Assembly (NCBI GenBank): GCA_947495775.1
Contig: CANMAQ010000013.1
Location: 62,001-126,000 of the forward strand
Reading direction: 5' to 3'
DNA: 64,000 nt
From: Jejuia algarum
GTDB lineage: Bacteria > Bacteroidota > Bacteroidia > Flavobacteriales > Flavobacteriaceae
The notes below the pieces were generated by a model. The model did not search any database. It saw only the letters and a program-made list of their open reading frames with translations, and was not told where the DNA came from. The position numbers were made by a program, and so were the translations under genes. The stretch's first letter is position 1, and each line of letters begins with the position of its first letter. Below are positions 18,145-27,764 of this stretch, piece by piece.

Positions 18145-18882
18145 ATGACTTACCTACACAATATAGGCGCTTATTTTTTAATGACGATCGAAATGTTTCG
18201 TAAACCCACAAAGTGGTCTGTTATGAAACAACTCGTCCTTAAAGACATTGACGATTTAATTATTGGCTCTCTTGGGATTGCCGCTTTTATTTCATTTTTT
18301 GTTGGTGGTGTAATTACCATTCAAACTGCTCTTAATATCGATAATCCCTTAATCCCTGATTATTTAGTAGGTTATGCCACTAGACAATCCATTATATTAG
18401 AATTTGCACCCACTTTTATGTCTATCATTATGGCTGGTAAGGTCGGTTCTTTTATCACATCTAGTATTGGTACCATGCGTGTTACCGAACAAATTGATGC
18501 TTTAGAGGTTATGGGCATCAATTCTCTAAACTATTTGGTGTTTCCTAAGTTTGCAGCCTTACTCCTCTATCCTTTTGTAATCTCCATAGCGATGTTTTTA
18601 GGTATTCTTGGTGGTATGGCGGCCTGTGTTTATGGTGGTTTTAGCACCCTAGAATCTTACATTTACGGTATACAAGACGATTTTGTAGTATTTCATGTGG
18701 TATATGCATTTATCAAAACTCTAGTATTTGCCTTTATATTGGCAACAGTGCCCTCGTTTCATGGCTATTACATGAAAGGAGGCGCCTTAGAAGTAGGTAA
18801 AGCCAGTACGACCTCTTTTGTATGGACAAGTGTGGTCATTATTGTTATAAATTATTTCCTAACCCAAATGTTATTAAGCTAA
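18145..18882 (+). CDS. MlaE-type ABC transporter permease
   Basis: Inner-membrane permease of the MlaE/Ttg2B family, involved in lipid exchange between inner and outer membranes. At 245 residues it has the amphipathic N-terminus and about five hydrophobic segments, including FISFFVGGVITIQTALNI and the conserved SIIMAGKVGSFITSSIGTM. It overlaps the ATPase gene by one base (TAATG). No MlaD-type substrate-binding protein follows, so one must be encoded elsewhere. A weak TAATTTAG motif lies about 18 bases upstream of the ATG. Confidence 0.92.
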   Translation: MTYLHNIGAYFLMTIEMFRKPTKWSVMKQLVLKDIDDLIIGSLGIAAFISFFVGGVITIQTALNIDNPLIPDYLVGYATRQSIILEFAPTFMSIIMAGKVGSFITSSIGTMRVTEQIDALEVMGINSLNYLVFPKFAALLLYPFVISIAMFLGILGGMAACVYGGFSTLESYIYGIQDDFVVFHVVYAFIKTLVFAFILATVPSFHGYYMKGGALEVGKASTTSFVWTSVVIIVINYFLTQMLLS

Positions 18883-19649
18883 TGATTGTTGTTGATAATT
18901 TACATAAATCTTTCGGAGATACTACCATTTTAAAAGGCATTAATACCACTTTTGAAAAAGGAAAGACCAACTTAATTATTGGGCAAAGTGGTTCTGGTAA
19001 AACCGTTTTTTTAAAATGCTTATTAGGGTTGTTCAATTATGAAAAAGGGGCTATTGCTTACGATGGTCAGGTTTTTGCACAACTTTCTGAAGATGAAAAA
19101 CGTAATATAAGAGCACAAATAGGCATGGTATTTCAAGGCAGTGCGCTTTTTGATTCTATGACTATTGCAGAAAATGTGATGTTTCCTTTAAAGATGTTTA
19201 CCAAACAGAGTAAAAGCGAAATGAATGATCGTGTAGACGCTGCACTTAACCGTGTTAATTTGATCGATGCCCACCATAAAATGCCAAGTGAAGCTTCTGG
19301 TGGGATGCAAAAGCGTGTTGCTATAGCACGTGCTATCGTCAACAATCCGAAGTATTTATTTTGTGATGAACCTAATTCTGGCCTCGACCCTAAAACGTCT
19401 ATAGTTATAGACAATTTAATTCAAGAGATCACAGACGAATATCAAATGACGACAGTCATCAATTCTCATGATATGAACTCTGTTATGGAAATTGGTGAAA
19501 AAATCGTATTTCTAAAGAACGGGTTAAAAGAATGGGAAGGCTCTAATAAAACCATTTTTAAAACCGATAATGAAGCGGTTACAGACTTTGTGTACTCGTC
19601 GAACTTGTTTAAAAAAGTACGCCGTATGTATATTGAAGAAAACGAATAA
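18882..19649 (+). CDS. MlaF-type ABC transporter ATP-binding protein
   Basis: ATPase partner of the upstream MlaE-type permease, 255 residues. Visible motifs are Walker A GQSGSGKT at about residues 34-41, signature ASGGMQKRVAIARAI, Walker B YLFCDEPNSGLDP and the H-loop INSHDMNS. The ATG at 18882 is chosen because it overlaps the permease stop and gives the family start MIVVDNLHKSFG. The family acts in phospholipid trafficking to or from the outer membrane. Confidence 0.92.
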   Translation: MIVVDNLHKSFGDTTILKGINTTFEKGKTNLIIGQSGSGKTVFLKCLLGLFNYEKGAIAYDGQVFAQLSEDEKRNIRAQIGMVFQGSALFDSMTIAENVMFPLKMFTKQSKSEMNDRVDAALNRVNLIDAHHKMPSEASGGMQKRVAIARAIVNNPKYLFCDEPNSGLDPKTSIVIDNLIQEITDEYQMTTVINSHDMNSVMEIGEKIVFLKNGLKEWEGSNKTIFKTDNEAVTDFVYSSNLFKKVRRMYIEENE

Positions 19650-19683
19650 GAGCCGTTTTTTCTTCAGTGCGACCTCAGCGCTA

Positions 19684-19713
19684 AAAGCTTATCATTTTAA
19701 AATAATAAGCTTT
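19684..19713. terminator. Bidirectional terminator between mlaF-like and DUF389 genes
   Basis: AAAGCTTAT pairs with ATAAGCTTT and the inner ATTTTAAAAT extends the stem past one mismatch. It lies between two convergent genes, so it can stop transcription from both sides. Confidence 0.7.
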
Positions 19714-19733
19714 GCATTTTGAAAGTGTTGTAG

Positions 19734-21203
19734 TTATTTTAAAATTAAAATGTCTTTTTCTTTTAATTCTTTAAGCAACCACGTTTTTAAAGCACCCTCA
19801 CTTTTTTGCTTTAAACTATCGGGTAGGTTTTTATTCCATTGTAATTTTAAAACATTAAGCGTATCTATATTTATAAAATCCTTAGAGGCTAACATTTTAG
19901 AATATCCAAAATATTCCAAATCCTTATACCGTACTTTGGCATCCCTTGATAAGTTTGTAAAGGAGACACCGCCTTTAGTACTTTTAGATTCTACCTGCTG
20001 ATTCAAATTTGTAATGTTGTCTTGTAAGGCTACTATTTGCTTTTGAAGTCCTGCAATGATTTGATCTTTTTGATCTAAATTCTTTATCGCCCTATCATAA
20101 GCATCGGCTATTTTATCTATACTTCTATTCTTGTTACCTTTAATTTCTAGATTAAATGTTTTGATCTTATCATAATTCTTAAGTTCATTATTTAAATCTG
20201 CTACAGTGGCATCTGAAATCTCACCATTAAAATAGAGCGTTATTTTTTTCTCGGTCCACGAAGGAATTCCTTTTTGTAGCCACAACTCGTGGTTATCTTC
20301 GATCTCTTGTTTTATAAAATTATTATAATCGCCCTCTAGGCCACTTTGCTGTATAAACTGTACAAAAGTCCATATAGCAGGCGCCATAACCAATAGGGCT
20401 ATGAAAGAAGCCAATCGTGCAATACGCTTTCGCTTTTGCGAATTGGCGTATTTTAACATTGGGAAACGTAATATTTTTAAAACCACAAATGTCGCCAGAG
20501 CAATAAAAATAGTATTGATTGTAAACAAATACATAGCGCCCCAAAAATGATCTATGTTATGGGCCAATCCATACCCCGCAGTACAAAGAGGTGGCATTAA
20601 AGCTGTAGCGATCGCCACACCAAATATTACAGAGGCTATAGTGCCCTTTTTAGTACGGGCAATTATTAAAGCAGCACCACCAAAAAATGCGATTAAAACA
20701 TCGCGTACATCTGGTTTTGTACGCCCAAATAGTTCATTGGTCATTAAGTCTGCCGTAGGGAAAAACTTAAAGAATAAAAAGGCGGTTAATAAACTTAAAA
20801 CAATCATGGTGATTAAGTTTATTAAAGATTTTTTTAGAGTATCAATATCATTTATAGCAATAGATAATCCTATTCCTAAAATAGGTCCCATAAGTGGGGA
20901 AATTAACATCGCACCAATAACAACGGCCGTAGAATCGGCATTTAAACCTATGGAGGCGATAAATATAGAACAGACTAAAATCCACGCTGTAGCCCCTTTA
21001 AAGGGGATATCGTTTTTAATGGCTTCTACGGTAGCATCCCTGTCGGTATCATCTCTAAAATCTAAAAGTTCATTTAAAAACTTAGAAATACTCGCAAACA
21101 AACCTTGTGCATCCTTTTTGACGTCTTCTTTAGATTGAGCAACAGTTTGCTCCTTATTTGTTGCTTCTTTTTCCTCTGAAAAGTTAAATTTATTTTCTTC
21201 CAT
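19734..21203 (-). CDS. DUF389 multi-pass membrane protein
   Basis: Membrane protein of 489 residues with the DUF389 signature. The N-terminus is charged, and about six hydrophobic segments follow between residues 80 and 285, including VVIGAMLISPLMGPILGIGL and VIFGVAIATALMPPLCTAGYGL. The C-terminal 200 residues are soluble with a coiled coil at about 365-400. The function of the family is unknown. It ends tail-to-tail with the MlaF-type gene. Confidence 0.88.
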   Translation of the reverse strand: MEENKFNFSEEKEATNKEQTVAQSKEDVKKDAQGLFASISKFLNELLDFRDDTDRDATVEAIKNDIPFKGATAWILVCSIFIASIGLNADSTAVVIGAMLISPLMGPILGIGLSIAINDIDTLKKSLINLITMIVLSLLTAFLFFKFFPTADLMTNELFGRTKPDVRDVLIAFFGGAALIIARTKKGTIASVIFGVAIATALMPPLCTAGYGLAHNIDHFWGAMYLFTINTIFIALATFVVLKILRFPMLKYANSQKRKRIARLASFIALLVMAPAIWTFVQFIQQSGLEGDYNNFIKQEIEDNHELWLQKGIPSWTEKKITLYFNGEISDATVADLNNELKNYDKIKTFNLEIKGNKNRSIDKIADAYDRAIKNLDQKDQIIAGLQKQIVALQDNITNLNQQVESKSTKGGVSFTNLSRDAKVRYKDLEYFGYSKMLASKDFINIDTLNVLKLQWNKNLPDSLKQKSEGALKTWLLKELKEKDILILK

Positions 21204-21460
21204 GATGCTCTGGTTTACTTCTATCCTATGTTACGAATATAAATATTTTACGCCTAGCATCCGAAATTTTTAATTATAAGCCCTTAAGCCTTCCTATAAA
21301 AAAGACAAAATCTACTAAAGACCAAGGACTTAAATTGCAACACACAGGCTAAAAATTTCATCTTATTTGATGGTGTAATCTACAAAATACGAGTTCGGCC
21401 TCTTTAAGCCTCCCTCTATTCCTAAAGAATCCCCACACCATCCTAATTTAAATTGGTGTA

Positions 21461-22540
21461 TTAACCGTACTGTGGGCCAAAAGTGTCCTTTACCTTTTGC
21501 AGGGTTTTTTTTATGTCTTGCTCTTTGGCTTTAGGATATATCAATAAAACGTCTTCTTTATCCACAATAATAAAATCATTTAAACTGTCTACAACAACAA
21601 CCTTGTCTTTAGCGGTACGTATCATATTACCTGATGCATCCTCTGTTAATGTTCTAGCATTAACAACAGCATTATCTGCATCATTTTTATCCAACTTGTC
21701 ATATAAACTTCCCCAGGTCCCTAAATCATTCCAATCAAATTCCGCAGCAATAACACTTACATTGGTTGACGTTTCCATAATGGCATAATCGACAGAAATA
21801 TTTTCGGCTTTAGGGTAATGCTCTGCTATAAAATTGCTTTCTTCAGGCGTATTGTAGGTAGGTATCCCCTGTTCAAACAATGCAAATAATTCTGGTTGGT
21901 TCGCTTTAAAAGCTTGTATGGCACTTTTAACGTGCCACATAAAAATACCTGCATTCCATAAAAAATTACCTTGCGCAATGAATCCTTTTGCTGTTTGGTA
22001 ATCAGGTTTCTCTCTAAATTGATGTACTGGTTTTACCGTAGTTTTAGATGTTTTATCATATTCGATATAGCCATAACCTGTATTAGGGAATGTTGGCTGT
22101 ATCCCTAAAGTCATTAAAGCATCATTGCGTTCACAAAAATCGAAGGCGTCTTTAACATTTTTGGAAAATGTAGTTTCATCTTCAATCCAATGGTCACTAG
22201 GTGCTACAATCATAACGGCATCTGGGTTTTCCTTTTGAATTTTTAACGCTGCATATAAAATACAAGGTGCTGTATTACGCATAGCAGGTTCTAAAACAAC
22301 TTGTTCTTGCGTAACATCTGGCAATTGCTCTAAGACCAAATCGTTATAACGCTCATTCGTTAAAATTAAAATGTTTTCTTTAGGTATAAATGCTGCTAAA
22401 CGGTGAAACGTTTTTTGTATAAGTGTATCTCCCGTTCCCAACATATCGTGAAACTGTTTAGGGTAAGCTTCTGTACTTACAGGCCAAAATCGTGAGCCTA
22501 CACCACCTGCCATTAATATTGCGTAATAATTGTTCTTCAT
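21461..22540 (-). CDS. manC: Mannose-1-phosphate guanylyltransferase
   Basis: Makes GDP-mannose from mannose-1-phosphate and GTP for polysaccharide and glycoprotein synthesis. The 359-residue protein has the pyrophosphorylase start ILMAGGVGSRFWPVSTEAYPKQF (start of the motif shown at residues 8-20), the VAPSDHWI metal site, FREKP and GNFLWNAGIFMW. It lacks the C-terminal isomerase domain of long ManC/AlgA proteins, as usual in Bacteroidota. It is the gene downstream of the SprT-like protease, five bases apart. The symbol follows function; rfbM is an alternative name. Confidence 0.93.
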   Translation of the reverse strand: MKNNYYAILMAGGVGSRFWPVSTEAYPKQFHDMLGTGDTLIQKTFHRLAAFIPKENILILTNERYNDLVLEQLPDVTQEQVVLEPAMRNTAPCILYAALKIQKENPDAVMIVAPSDHWIEDETTFSKNVKDAFDFCERNDALMTLGIQPTFPNTGYGYIEYDKTSKTTVKPVHQFREKPDYQTAKGFIAQGNFLWNAGIFMWHVKSAIQAFKANQPELFALFEQGIPTYNTPEESNFIAEHYPKAENISVDYAIMETSTNVSVIAAEFDWNDLGTWGSLYDKLDKNDADNAVVNARTLTEDASGNMIRTAKDKVVVVDSLNDFIIVDKEDVLLIYPKAKEQDIKKTLQKVKDTFGPQYG

Positions 22541-22545
22541 TAGTC

Positions 22546-23142
22546 TTATTTTATCAGTTCTACTTCTGCGTTAGGATTAAATAAATAAATCCTGCCAGTA
22601 CTTAATTCAACACACTCAAAACGCTTTACACGCTTACGTCCCATTTTAAAAACCTTACCATTGTATAATTTAAATGTTAGTCCCATAGGAACCTCAAAAA
22701 CATAAGTTTTATCATTAGGAGCATCATATTGTTTTAATGCTAATGCCAATTTAATATCTGTATCACTACTCGCTTTTGGATTTTTAAAATGAAGCGCCAG
22801 CAAGGGTAATAAATTATTAGGGAAAATATCGGGATTCAAAAAGGGTAACATTAAATATTGAAAGGTACGCTTCCACTCTATACCATGAGGTTTTATAGCA
22901 TGCCCATATGTTTTAAAGGCTTCAAAATGCGCAATTTCATGTATAAGCGTTATTAAAAAACGATATGGATTTAAATTGGCATTAATAGTTATTTGATGTT
23001 TCCCGTCGGGTAATGGTCTATAATCTCCGTGCTTTGTCTTACGTTCATTTTTAACTTTAATGATGAGATTGTCATGCTCCAAAAGTGTATGCAACTTAGA
23101 AATTGCTTGTTGCGGTATGTAATTTTGAAGTCTGTCTTGCAT
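22546..23142 (-). CDS. SprT-like zinc metalloprotease domain protein
   Basis: A 198-residue protein with the SprT-like domain. The zinc site is LIHEIAHFEAFKTYGHAIKP, with HExxH followed by a histidine about 13 residues on, then GIEWKRTFQYL. The C-terminal part has a short β-rich tail instead of the four-cysteine zinc ribbon found in many SprT proteins. Eukaryotic relatives remove DNA-protein crosslinks, but the bacterial role is not settled. It sits five bases ahead of manC on the same strand. A TATTTTAG motif at 23148-23155 (one base off TAnnTTTG) lies just upstream. Confidence 0.88.
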   Translation of the reverse strand: MQDRLQNYIPQQAISKLHTLLEHDNLIIKVKNERKTKHGDYRPLPDGKHQITINANLNPYRFLITLIHEIAHFEAFKTYGHAIKPHGIEWKRTFQYLMLPFLNPDIFPNNLLPLLALHFKNPKASSDTDIKLALALKQYDAPNDKTYVFEVPMGLTFKLYNGKVFKMGRKRVKRFECVELSTGRIYLFNPNAEVELIK

Positions 23143-23221
23143 TCGTACTAAAATAATAGTTTTATTGGTAACACGCTTGCTTTAAAGTAAGAAAAAACAA
23201 CCATTTCTTTGAAATTTTATT

Positions 23222-23857
23222 TTAAAGCATATCTAAAAGGACATCCATAGTATTAAAAGTAGCTGTAGCCATATCTGCTAAGACATGATTAGTATCATGC
23301 GCTGTATAACCAAACACATCGAAACCACCTGCTTTCGCTGCTTTTACACCAGACACACTATCTTCAATTACAATACATTCTGAAGGTTGAAACCCCATAG
23401 TCTTAGCTGCCCACAAATACACATCGGGTTCTGGTTTCCATTTTTGAAGGGTATAACAACTAAAAATACGACCTTCAAAAAAAGGCAAAAGTCCCGTAAG
23501 TTCTAAATTTAAACGTATTTTATGTTCGGGGCCACTAGAAGCCACTGCATAAGGTAACTTTAAATGCTCTAACACATCTTGAATGCCCTGAATGGGTTTT
23601 AGTTTTGACCTAAAGGCTGCAAAAGTTTGATTTCGATAATCACTTTCAAAACTTTCGGGTAAGGCTGCTCCAATACGTTCTGAAATTAGGGCTTTACAAT
23701 GGTGCATAGCCTTACCTTTTAAATCTTGCAATGCTACTTCAATATCCATTTTTGCTCCTAAAACGTTGGCCATTTCCACTAAAACACCAATGGCAATAGC
23801 TTCACTATCTACCAATACACCATCGCAATCAAAAATAACACAGCTATACTTAGACAT
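23222..23857 (-). CDS. HAD-superfamily hydrolase (β-phosphoglucomutase-like)
   Basis: A 211-residue HAD subfamily IA phosphatase or mutase. Motif I is VIFDCDGVLVDSEA at about residues 6-19, motif II VASSGP at about 105-110, motif III a lysine in QKWKPEPDVY, and motif IV IVIEDSVSGVKAA. This matches the YniC/GS1-like group that acts on small phosphorylated sugars. The SDR gene ends three bases upstream, so the two are likely co-transcribed. Substrate unknown. Confidence 0.9.
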   Translation of the reverse strand: MSKYSCVIFDCDGVLVDSEAIAIGVLVEMANVLGAKMDIEVALQDLKGKAMHHCKALISERIGAALPESFESDYRNQTFAAFRSKLKPIQGIQDVLEHLKLPYAVASSGPEHKIRLNLELTGLLPFFEGRIFSCYTLQKWKPEPDVYLWAAKTMGFQPSECIVIEDSVSGVKAAKAGGFDVFGYTAHDTNHVLADMATATFNTMDVLLDML

Positions 23858-23860
23858 CTA

Positions 23861-24544
23861 TTAAGGGGTAGAGTTAGAAACTTGTAATAACTTTCCATTA
23901 TAATACTTCTGTCCCGTCAAAGAGAACTCAAAAATATAAGATGCCATTTCTAATGCTGTTGTAGGTGCTTCATATCCAGGAAATGCCTCTTCAAGCATTT
24001 CGGTTTGCACTGCGCCTAATGCTAATACATTAAAAGCAATACCTGTTGCTTTATACTCTTCCGCTAACAATTCTGTTAAAGTAATTACCGCTGCTTTACT
24101 AGAACTATAGGCTGCTAATCCTGGGAACTTCATGCTTCCTTGTACACCTCCCATAGAACTTATGGTTATCACATGACTGCCTGTTGTCATGAATGGCAAT
24201 ACGATTCTGGTAAGTTCTGCTACACCATATACATTAGTTTTATACACATGTTCAAAATCTGAAATATGCGTTTCGGCGAAAGGTTTATTTAAAAGTGCGC
24301 CTGCATTATTAAGCAAAATATCTACATGTTGCCATTCGTTGGTAATAAAATCTTCAACCTTTTTATAGGCATTAGCATCATTTAAATCAAAAGAAAAACT
24401 AGTTACACCATCTAAATTTAGAGTCTTTATAGGGTTTTCATTTCTTGACAACGCCAATACTTTGTGTCCGGCCTTTGCAAATAATTGTACCAATTCGAAC
24501 CCGATACCTCGGCTCGTTCCTGTTATTATAATATGTTTACTCAT
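23861..24544 (-). CDS. Short-chain dehydrogenase/reductase
   Basis: SDR family NAD(P)-dependent oxidoreductase of 227 residues. It has the cofactor motif TGTSRGIGFELV at about residues 8-19, LLNNAGALLN at about 76-85, and the catalytic Ser-Tyr-Lys in ISSMGG and YSSSKAA. It overlaps the upstream M28 peptidase gene by eight bases and ends three bases before the HAD gene, forming a three-gene unit. Substrate unknown. Confidence 0.92.
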   Translation of the reverse strand: MSKHIIITGTSRGIGFELVQLFAKAGHKVLALSRNENPIKTLNLDGVTSFSFDLNDANAYKKVEDFITNEWQHVDILLNNAGALLNKPFAETHISDFEHVYKTNVYGVAELTRIVLPFMTTGSHVITISSMGGVQGSMKFPGLAAYSSSKAAVITLTELLAEEYKATGIAFNVLALGAVQTEMLEEAFPGYEAPTTALEMASYIFEFSLTGQKYYNGKLLQVSNSTP

Positions 24545-25502
24545 TATGAAGTCGTATCTCTTTTTCTGTTGTATTTACCATCATTTCTAAAGCCGGAATC
24601 ATTTTTGTTATAAAACCCGTCATATGATTAAAGTCAATTTTATCCACTTCATCATCCACATGATGGTAATACTCAAAATTACTAAAATCGAATGTAGAAA
24701 TGGCATGCGCAGGGACTTTAAATGCGTTATAAAACGGATAATTATCCGAACGCTGAAATAATTGATAGGCTTTAGCTTCTGGTAAAGCCCCCAAAATTTC
24801 ATGTCCTATATAATGATTAAGCTGTTTCGCCATATTAGATTTATCATAACCTGTTACATAAGCTGGAACGGCATTAGCCGCTCTTGGCACTCCAATCATT
24901 TCAAAATTAATCATGGTGTAAAGGTCTATAGCCTCCCCCTTAAGTCGTTTTGCAAGATGACTAGAGCCTTTCAACCCTAATTCTTCAGCAGCATACAGTG
25001 TAAACAAAATACTTCGCTTATTAGTTTTCGTTTTAGCAAAATATTTGGCCCACTCTAAAACAGCAACAGTTCCAGAAGCATCATCATTGGCGCCATTGGC
25101 AATAGAATCTCCTTCAATGGTCTTAGCAGTACCAATATGATCATAATGCGCTCCCAATATTACAAACTGATGTTTTAAATGGGGATCATTCCCTTCTAAA
25201 TAGCCTACTATATTATAACCTACAGTCGACTCTACAGCGAACGTGTCTCGATACGTCTTAAAATAAGGCACTATACCATTCGCTTTAAAGATATCTTCAA
25301 TAAAAACAGCCGCCTTTTCTATACCAATACTTCCTGTAGCTCGCCCTTCTAAGTCATCTGCCGCTAAATAGCTTAAATGTGCTTTAACTGTTTTTAATGC
25401 TACAGTATAGGTGGGTTTTGTGTCTTCTTCTTTTACATCTTGTGTAAACGTTTTACATGAAAACATACTACAAACACCTATAATTAAAAACATCTTTTTC
25501 AT
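24537..25502 (-). CDS. M28 family zinc peptidase, lipoprotein
   Basis: Aminopeptidase-type M28 peptidase of 321 residues. The N-terminus is a lipoprotein signal with the lipobox ending at Cys16 (GVCSMFSC). Zinc-site motifs are visible in order: GAHYDHIG, ANDDASGTVAVLEW, AAEELGLKGS and INFEMIG. It would sit in the periplasm or on the outer membrane. It is the first gene of the M28-SDR-HAD unit and is preceded by a TAnnTTTG promoter motif. Confidence 0.9.
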   Translation of the reverse strand: MKKMFLIIGVCSMFSCKTFTQDVKEEDTKPTYTVALKTVKAHLSYLAADDLEGRATGSIGIEKAAVFIEDIFKANGIVPYFKTYRDTFAVESTVGYNIVGYLEGNDPHLKHQFVILGAHYDHIGTAKTIEGDSIANGANDDASGTVAVLEWAKYFAKTKTNKRSILFTLYAAEELGLKGSSHLAKRLKGEAIDLYTMINFEMIGVPRAANAVPAYVTGYDKSNMAKQLNHYIGHEILGALPEAKAYQLFQRSDNYPFYNAFKVPAHAISTFDFSNFEYYHHVDDEVDKIDFNHMTGFITKMIPALEMMVNTTEKEIRLHNE

Positions 25503-25832
25503 TATCGTTCCAAGATTTTAAAGTTTATAAAAAACCAAAAGTATTAAAACGCTTTAAAATAGTTTGCTGTTTTAATTGAAATACTAAAAAAAGCATGAAT
25601 TCAAGCAAACACTTCCCTTTTAGTGTTCGTATTTCATGTTTAGCACTACCAACATTTTGAAAGAAACCTTCTTTTTAGGACTTGCTAAAAACCATACTAT
25701 TAGACATTCCGTTTTAAGGCTCATTTTTCCTTCTCGCTAAAGTTAGCTGTTCGAAACCTTAAAATCATTCGTCTATTTGCATCATGATATTTTCATCATA
25801 GCATTCAAAATTATAATTAAAAACATATTACA
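25503..25832. other. Divergent intergenic region
   Basis: 330 bases between the M28 peptidase and spondin lipoprotein genes. It holds the M28 promoter motif and a modest hairpin (AACACT/AGTGTT near 25608-25628). I see no gene, repeat or exact TAnnTTTG motif for the spondin gene; TCTATTTG near 25771 is one base off. Confidence 0.5.
25536..25543 (-). promoter_or_regulatory. -7 promoter motif for the M28 peptidase gene
   Basis: TACTTTTG on the minus strand matches TAnnTTTG, about 33 bases before the ATG. Confidence 0.5.
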
Positions 25833-27200
25833 ATGAAAAAGACATTTTTATCGCTAGCGCTACTAGCTGCATTCGGATTCACATCATGTTCAGAAGACAG
25901 TATCGAAGCTCCTGTTGAAGAAACTCAAGAGGTACAACCTACAACTTTTAGACTCACATTAAGAAATGCCATTAACTATTTAAATGTAAAGAAAATTGGA
26001 GATGGGCCTTTAACAACAACGGGATCTACTTTCGAAGTTGACTTTAAAGCTACGAGAGGGACTTATTTAAGTTTCGCCAATATGTTTGCACAAAGTAACG
26101 ACTGGTTTTTTGGTACAAGCAGTCAAGGTATAAAACTTTGGGATGGTGATACTCCAAAAACAGGAGACATCTCTAGTTATATTAAAGTCTACGATGCAGG
26201 AAGTGAACAAGACGAAGCTTTCTTAACAGATTTCCCTAATACCATTTATACTGCACCTAGACAAGCGGCACCAAATTCTGGCCCAGCAGACAGCAACAAT
26301 CTGGTAAGAGATACGGGCAGAAACATTTTAAATTATTTATCGGCGTATTTATCTTATGATGCCAGCTCTAAAAATTTCACATTAAAAATTGTAAAAGCAG
26401 ATAGAGAAGCCTTACATAATCCTGGCTTTATCACACCTGGTATATTGGTAGTACATACACAAGATAATGCTCTATACGAAGTAGGCGCTCCTTTAAGAAA
26501 CAACGGTTTTGAAGGTTTAGCCGAAGACGGATCACCACAGGCTATTTACGAGTGGTTTAACGAAGAAGGAACAACAGGAGCACCATTACGTTTATCGTCA
26601 TCTTGGTCTGTATTATCAGCTGGTGTGGCTTATGTACACCAAGGCGAGCAATCACCTTTCTTTACCAATGGAGAAGCTATTTCATCTGCAAATGGATTAG
26701 AAGAATTGGCTGAAGATGGCGATCCTACTGTAGCTTTCAACTACCTAAATACTTTAGAAGGTGTAACAGCTGTTAGAAACATGGCACCTGCTAGACCTGG
26801 CGAATCTATTACTTTTGAGATTGATGCAATGCCTGGATATAGATTAAACTTTGCCTCTATGGTTATCGCTACTAACGATTGGTTTATCTCTAACAACCAA
26901 GCTGGTATCGAATTATTTAATGAAGACGGTAGCCCTAAAGCTGATTTTGATATTAGTAAAAACTACTTATACGATTCTGGTACAGAAGTAGACCAAATTG
27001 TTGGTTTAGGTGACGGACAGCCTATGCTTGGAAATGTAACTGTTGCTGACGATGCGAACACTTCTGTAAGACGTGTAAGTGAATTGAATGATGTACAGTT
27101 TGGCAAAGGCGTTATTGCTTCTCCTGCTGGCGTAACGCAACACAGAGACCCAAGAGGTGGTTATAACTTAATCGAAGTTAGTATTGATGTTGTAAGATAA
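25833..27200 (+). CDS. Lipoprotein with tandem spondin domains
   Basis: A 455-residue surface or periplasmic lipoprotein. The signal peptide ends in the lipobox GFTSC with Cys19. Two spondin-like domains follow, at about residues 38-230 and 250-455. The repeated segments SNDWFFGTSSQGIKLW and TNDWFISNNQAGIELF, with YDAGSEQDE and YDSGTEVDQ, mark the duplication. GFEGLAEDGSP and GLEELAEDGDP form a second repeated motif between them. Spondin domains in Bacteroidota are of unknown role but point to adhesion or matrix binding. It is followed 70 bases on by a small secreted protein gene, possibly in the same transcript. Confidence 0.85.
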   Translation: MKKTFLSLALLAAFGFTSCSEDSIEAPVEETQEVQPTTFRLTLRNAINYLNVKKIGDGPLTTTGSTFEVDFKATRGTYLSFANMFAQSNDWFFGTSSQGIKLWDGDTPKTGDISSYIKVYDAGSEQDEAFLTDFPNTIYTAPRQAAPNSGPADSNNLVRDTGRNILNYLSAYLSYDASSKNFTLKIVKADREALHNPGFITPGILVVHTQDNALYEVGAPLRNNGFEGLAEDGSPQAIYEWFNEEGTTGAPLRLSSSWSVLSAGVAYVHQGEQSPFFTNGEAISSANGLEELAEDGDPTVAFNYLNTLEGVTAVRNMAPARPGESITFEIDAMPGYRLNFASMVIATNDWFISNNQAGIELFNEDGSPKADFDISKNYLYDSGTEVDQIVGLGDGQPMLGNVTVADDANTSVRRVSELNDVQFGKGVIASPAGVTQHRDPRGGYNLIEVSIDVVR

Positions 27201-27270
27201 GCTGATACTTATTTATAAAAATGGCGGTATCCGAAAAGCCTAAATAGAGTAGGAGATAAAAAACATAACT

Positions 27271-27663
27271 ATGAAAATTTTAATGACCATGGTTGCTGCT
27301 TTAGCAATCTCATCTGTAGCTAGCGCGCAACAAACAGCATGTACATTTACAACCGACGGCGTTTCTGAGACACGTACTTTTGATGGATTAGCAAGAATTG
27401 TGAACATAGAGGGCGCTAATGCCGTAAATGTAGTAAATCGTAGAACTGGAGAAATTTTAGATACGGTAGAGTTTGGAAATGCACGTTTTGGTGTAAGATG
27501 TAATATTGCAGGTAGCAGCAGTAGTCCAGCACCTTCAGTTGTCGCACCTAGTAGTCCTACTGAACCTTCGGCATCGTCTGCTATAAATCAAGCAACTGCA
27601 GAATCTACGCCTGCAAGAAGAATTTCACGCTTTTCAAGATTAAGAAGACGCAGTAGAGGTTAA
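27271..27663 (+). CDS. Small secreted protein with an Arg-rich tail
   Basis: A 130-residue protein I do not recognise. It has a signal peptide cut after about residue 19 (SSVASA-QQ) and a globular N-terminal part with two cysteines (CTFTTDG and VRCNIAG) that could form a disulfide. A Ser/Pro/Ala-rich linker follows at about 80-112, then a basic tail ISRFSRLRRRSRG. A purine-rich GGAG lies about 20 bases upstream of the ATG. The tail could bind nucleic acid or lipopolysaccharide, but this is speculation. Confidence 0.7.
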   Translation: MKILMTMVAALAISSVASAQQTACTFTTDGVSETRTFDGLARIVNIEGANAVNVVNRRTGEILDTVEFGNARFGVRCNIAGSSSSPAPSVVAPSSPTEPSASSAINQATAESTPARRISRFSRLRRRSRG

Positions 27664-27735
27664 TATTTAGAATTATACTATGGTTTAAAATGTAATTCTT
27701 ATGAAAACATTGTTATTTTGATAAACCATTTAAAG

Positions 27736-27764
27736 CCTGTCTAGAACACTAGACAGGTTTTTTT
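27736..27764 (+). terminator. Intrinsic terminator after the small secreted protein gene
   Basis: CCTGTCTAG pairs perfectly with CTAGACAGG around an AACA loop and is followed by seven T. It lies 73 bases past the stop codon. Confidence 0.9.

Noticed and set aside
20554..21138. 194-codon open frame on the + strand opposite the DUF389 gene
   Set aside because: Antisense to a clear gene and made of its mirrored codons; no domain resemblance.
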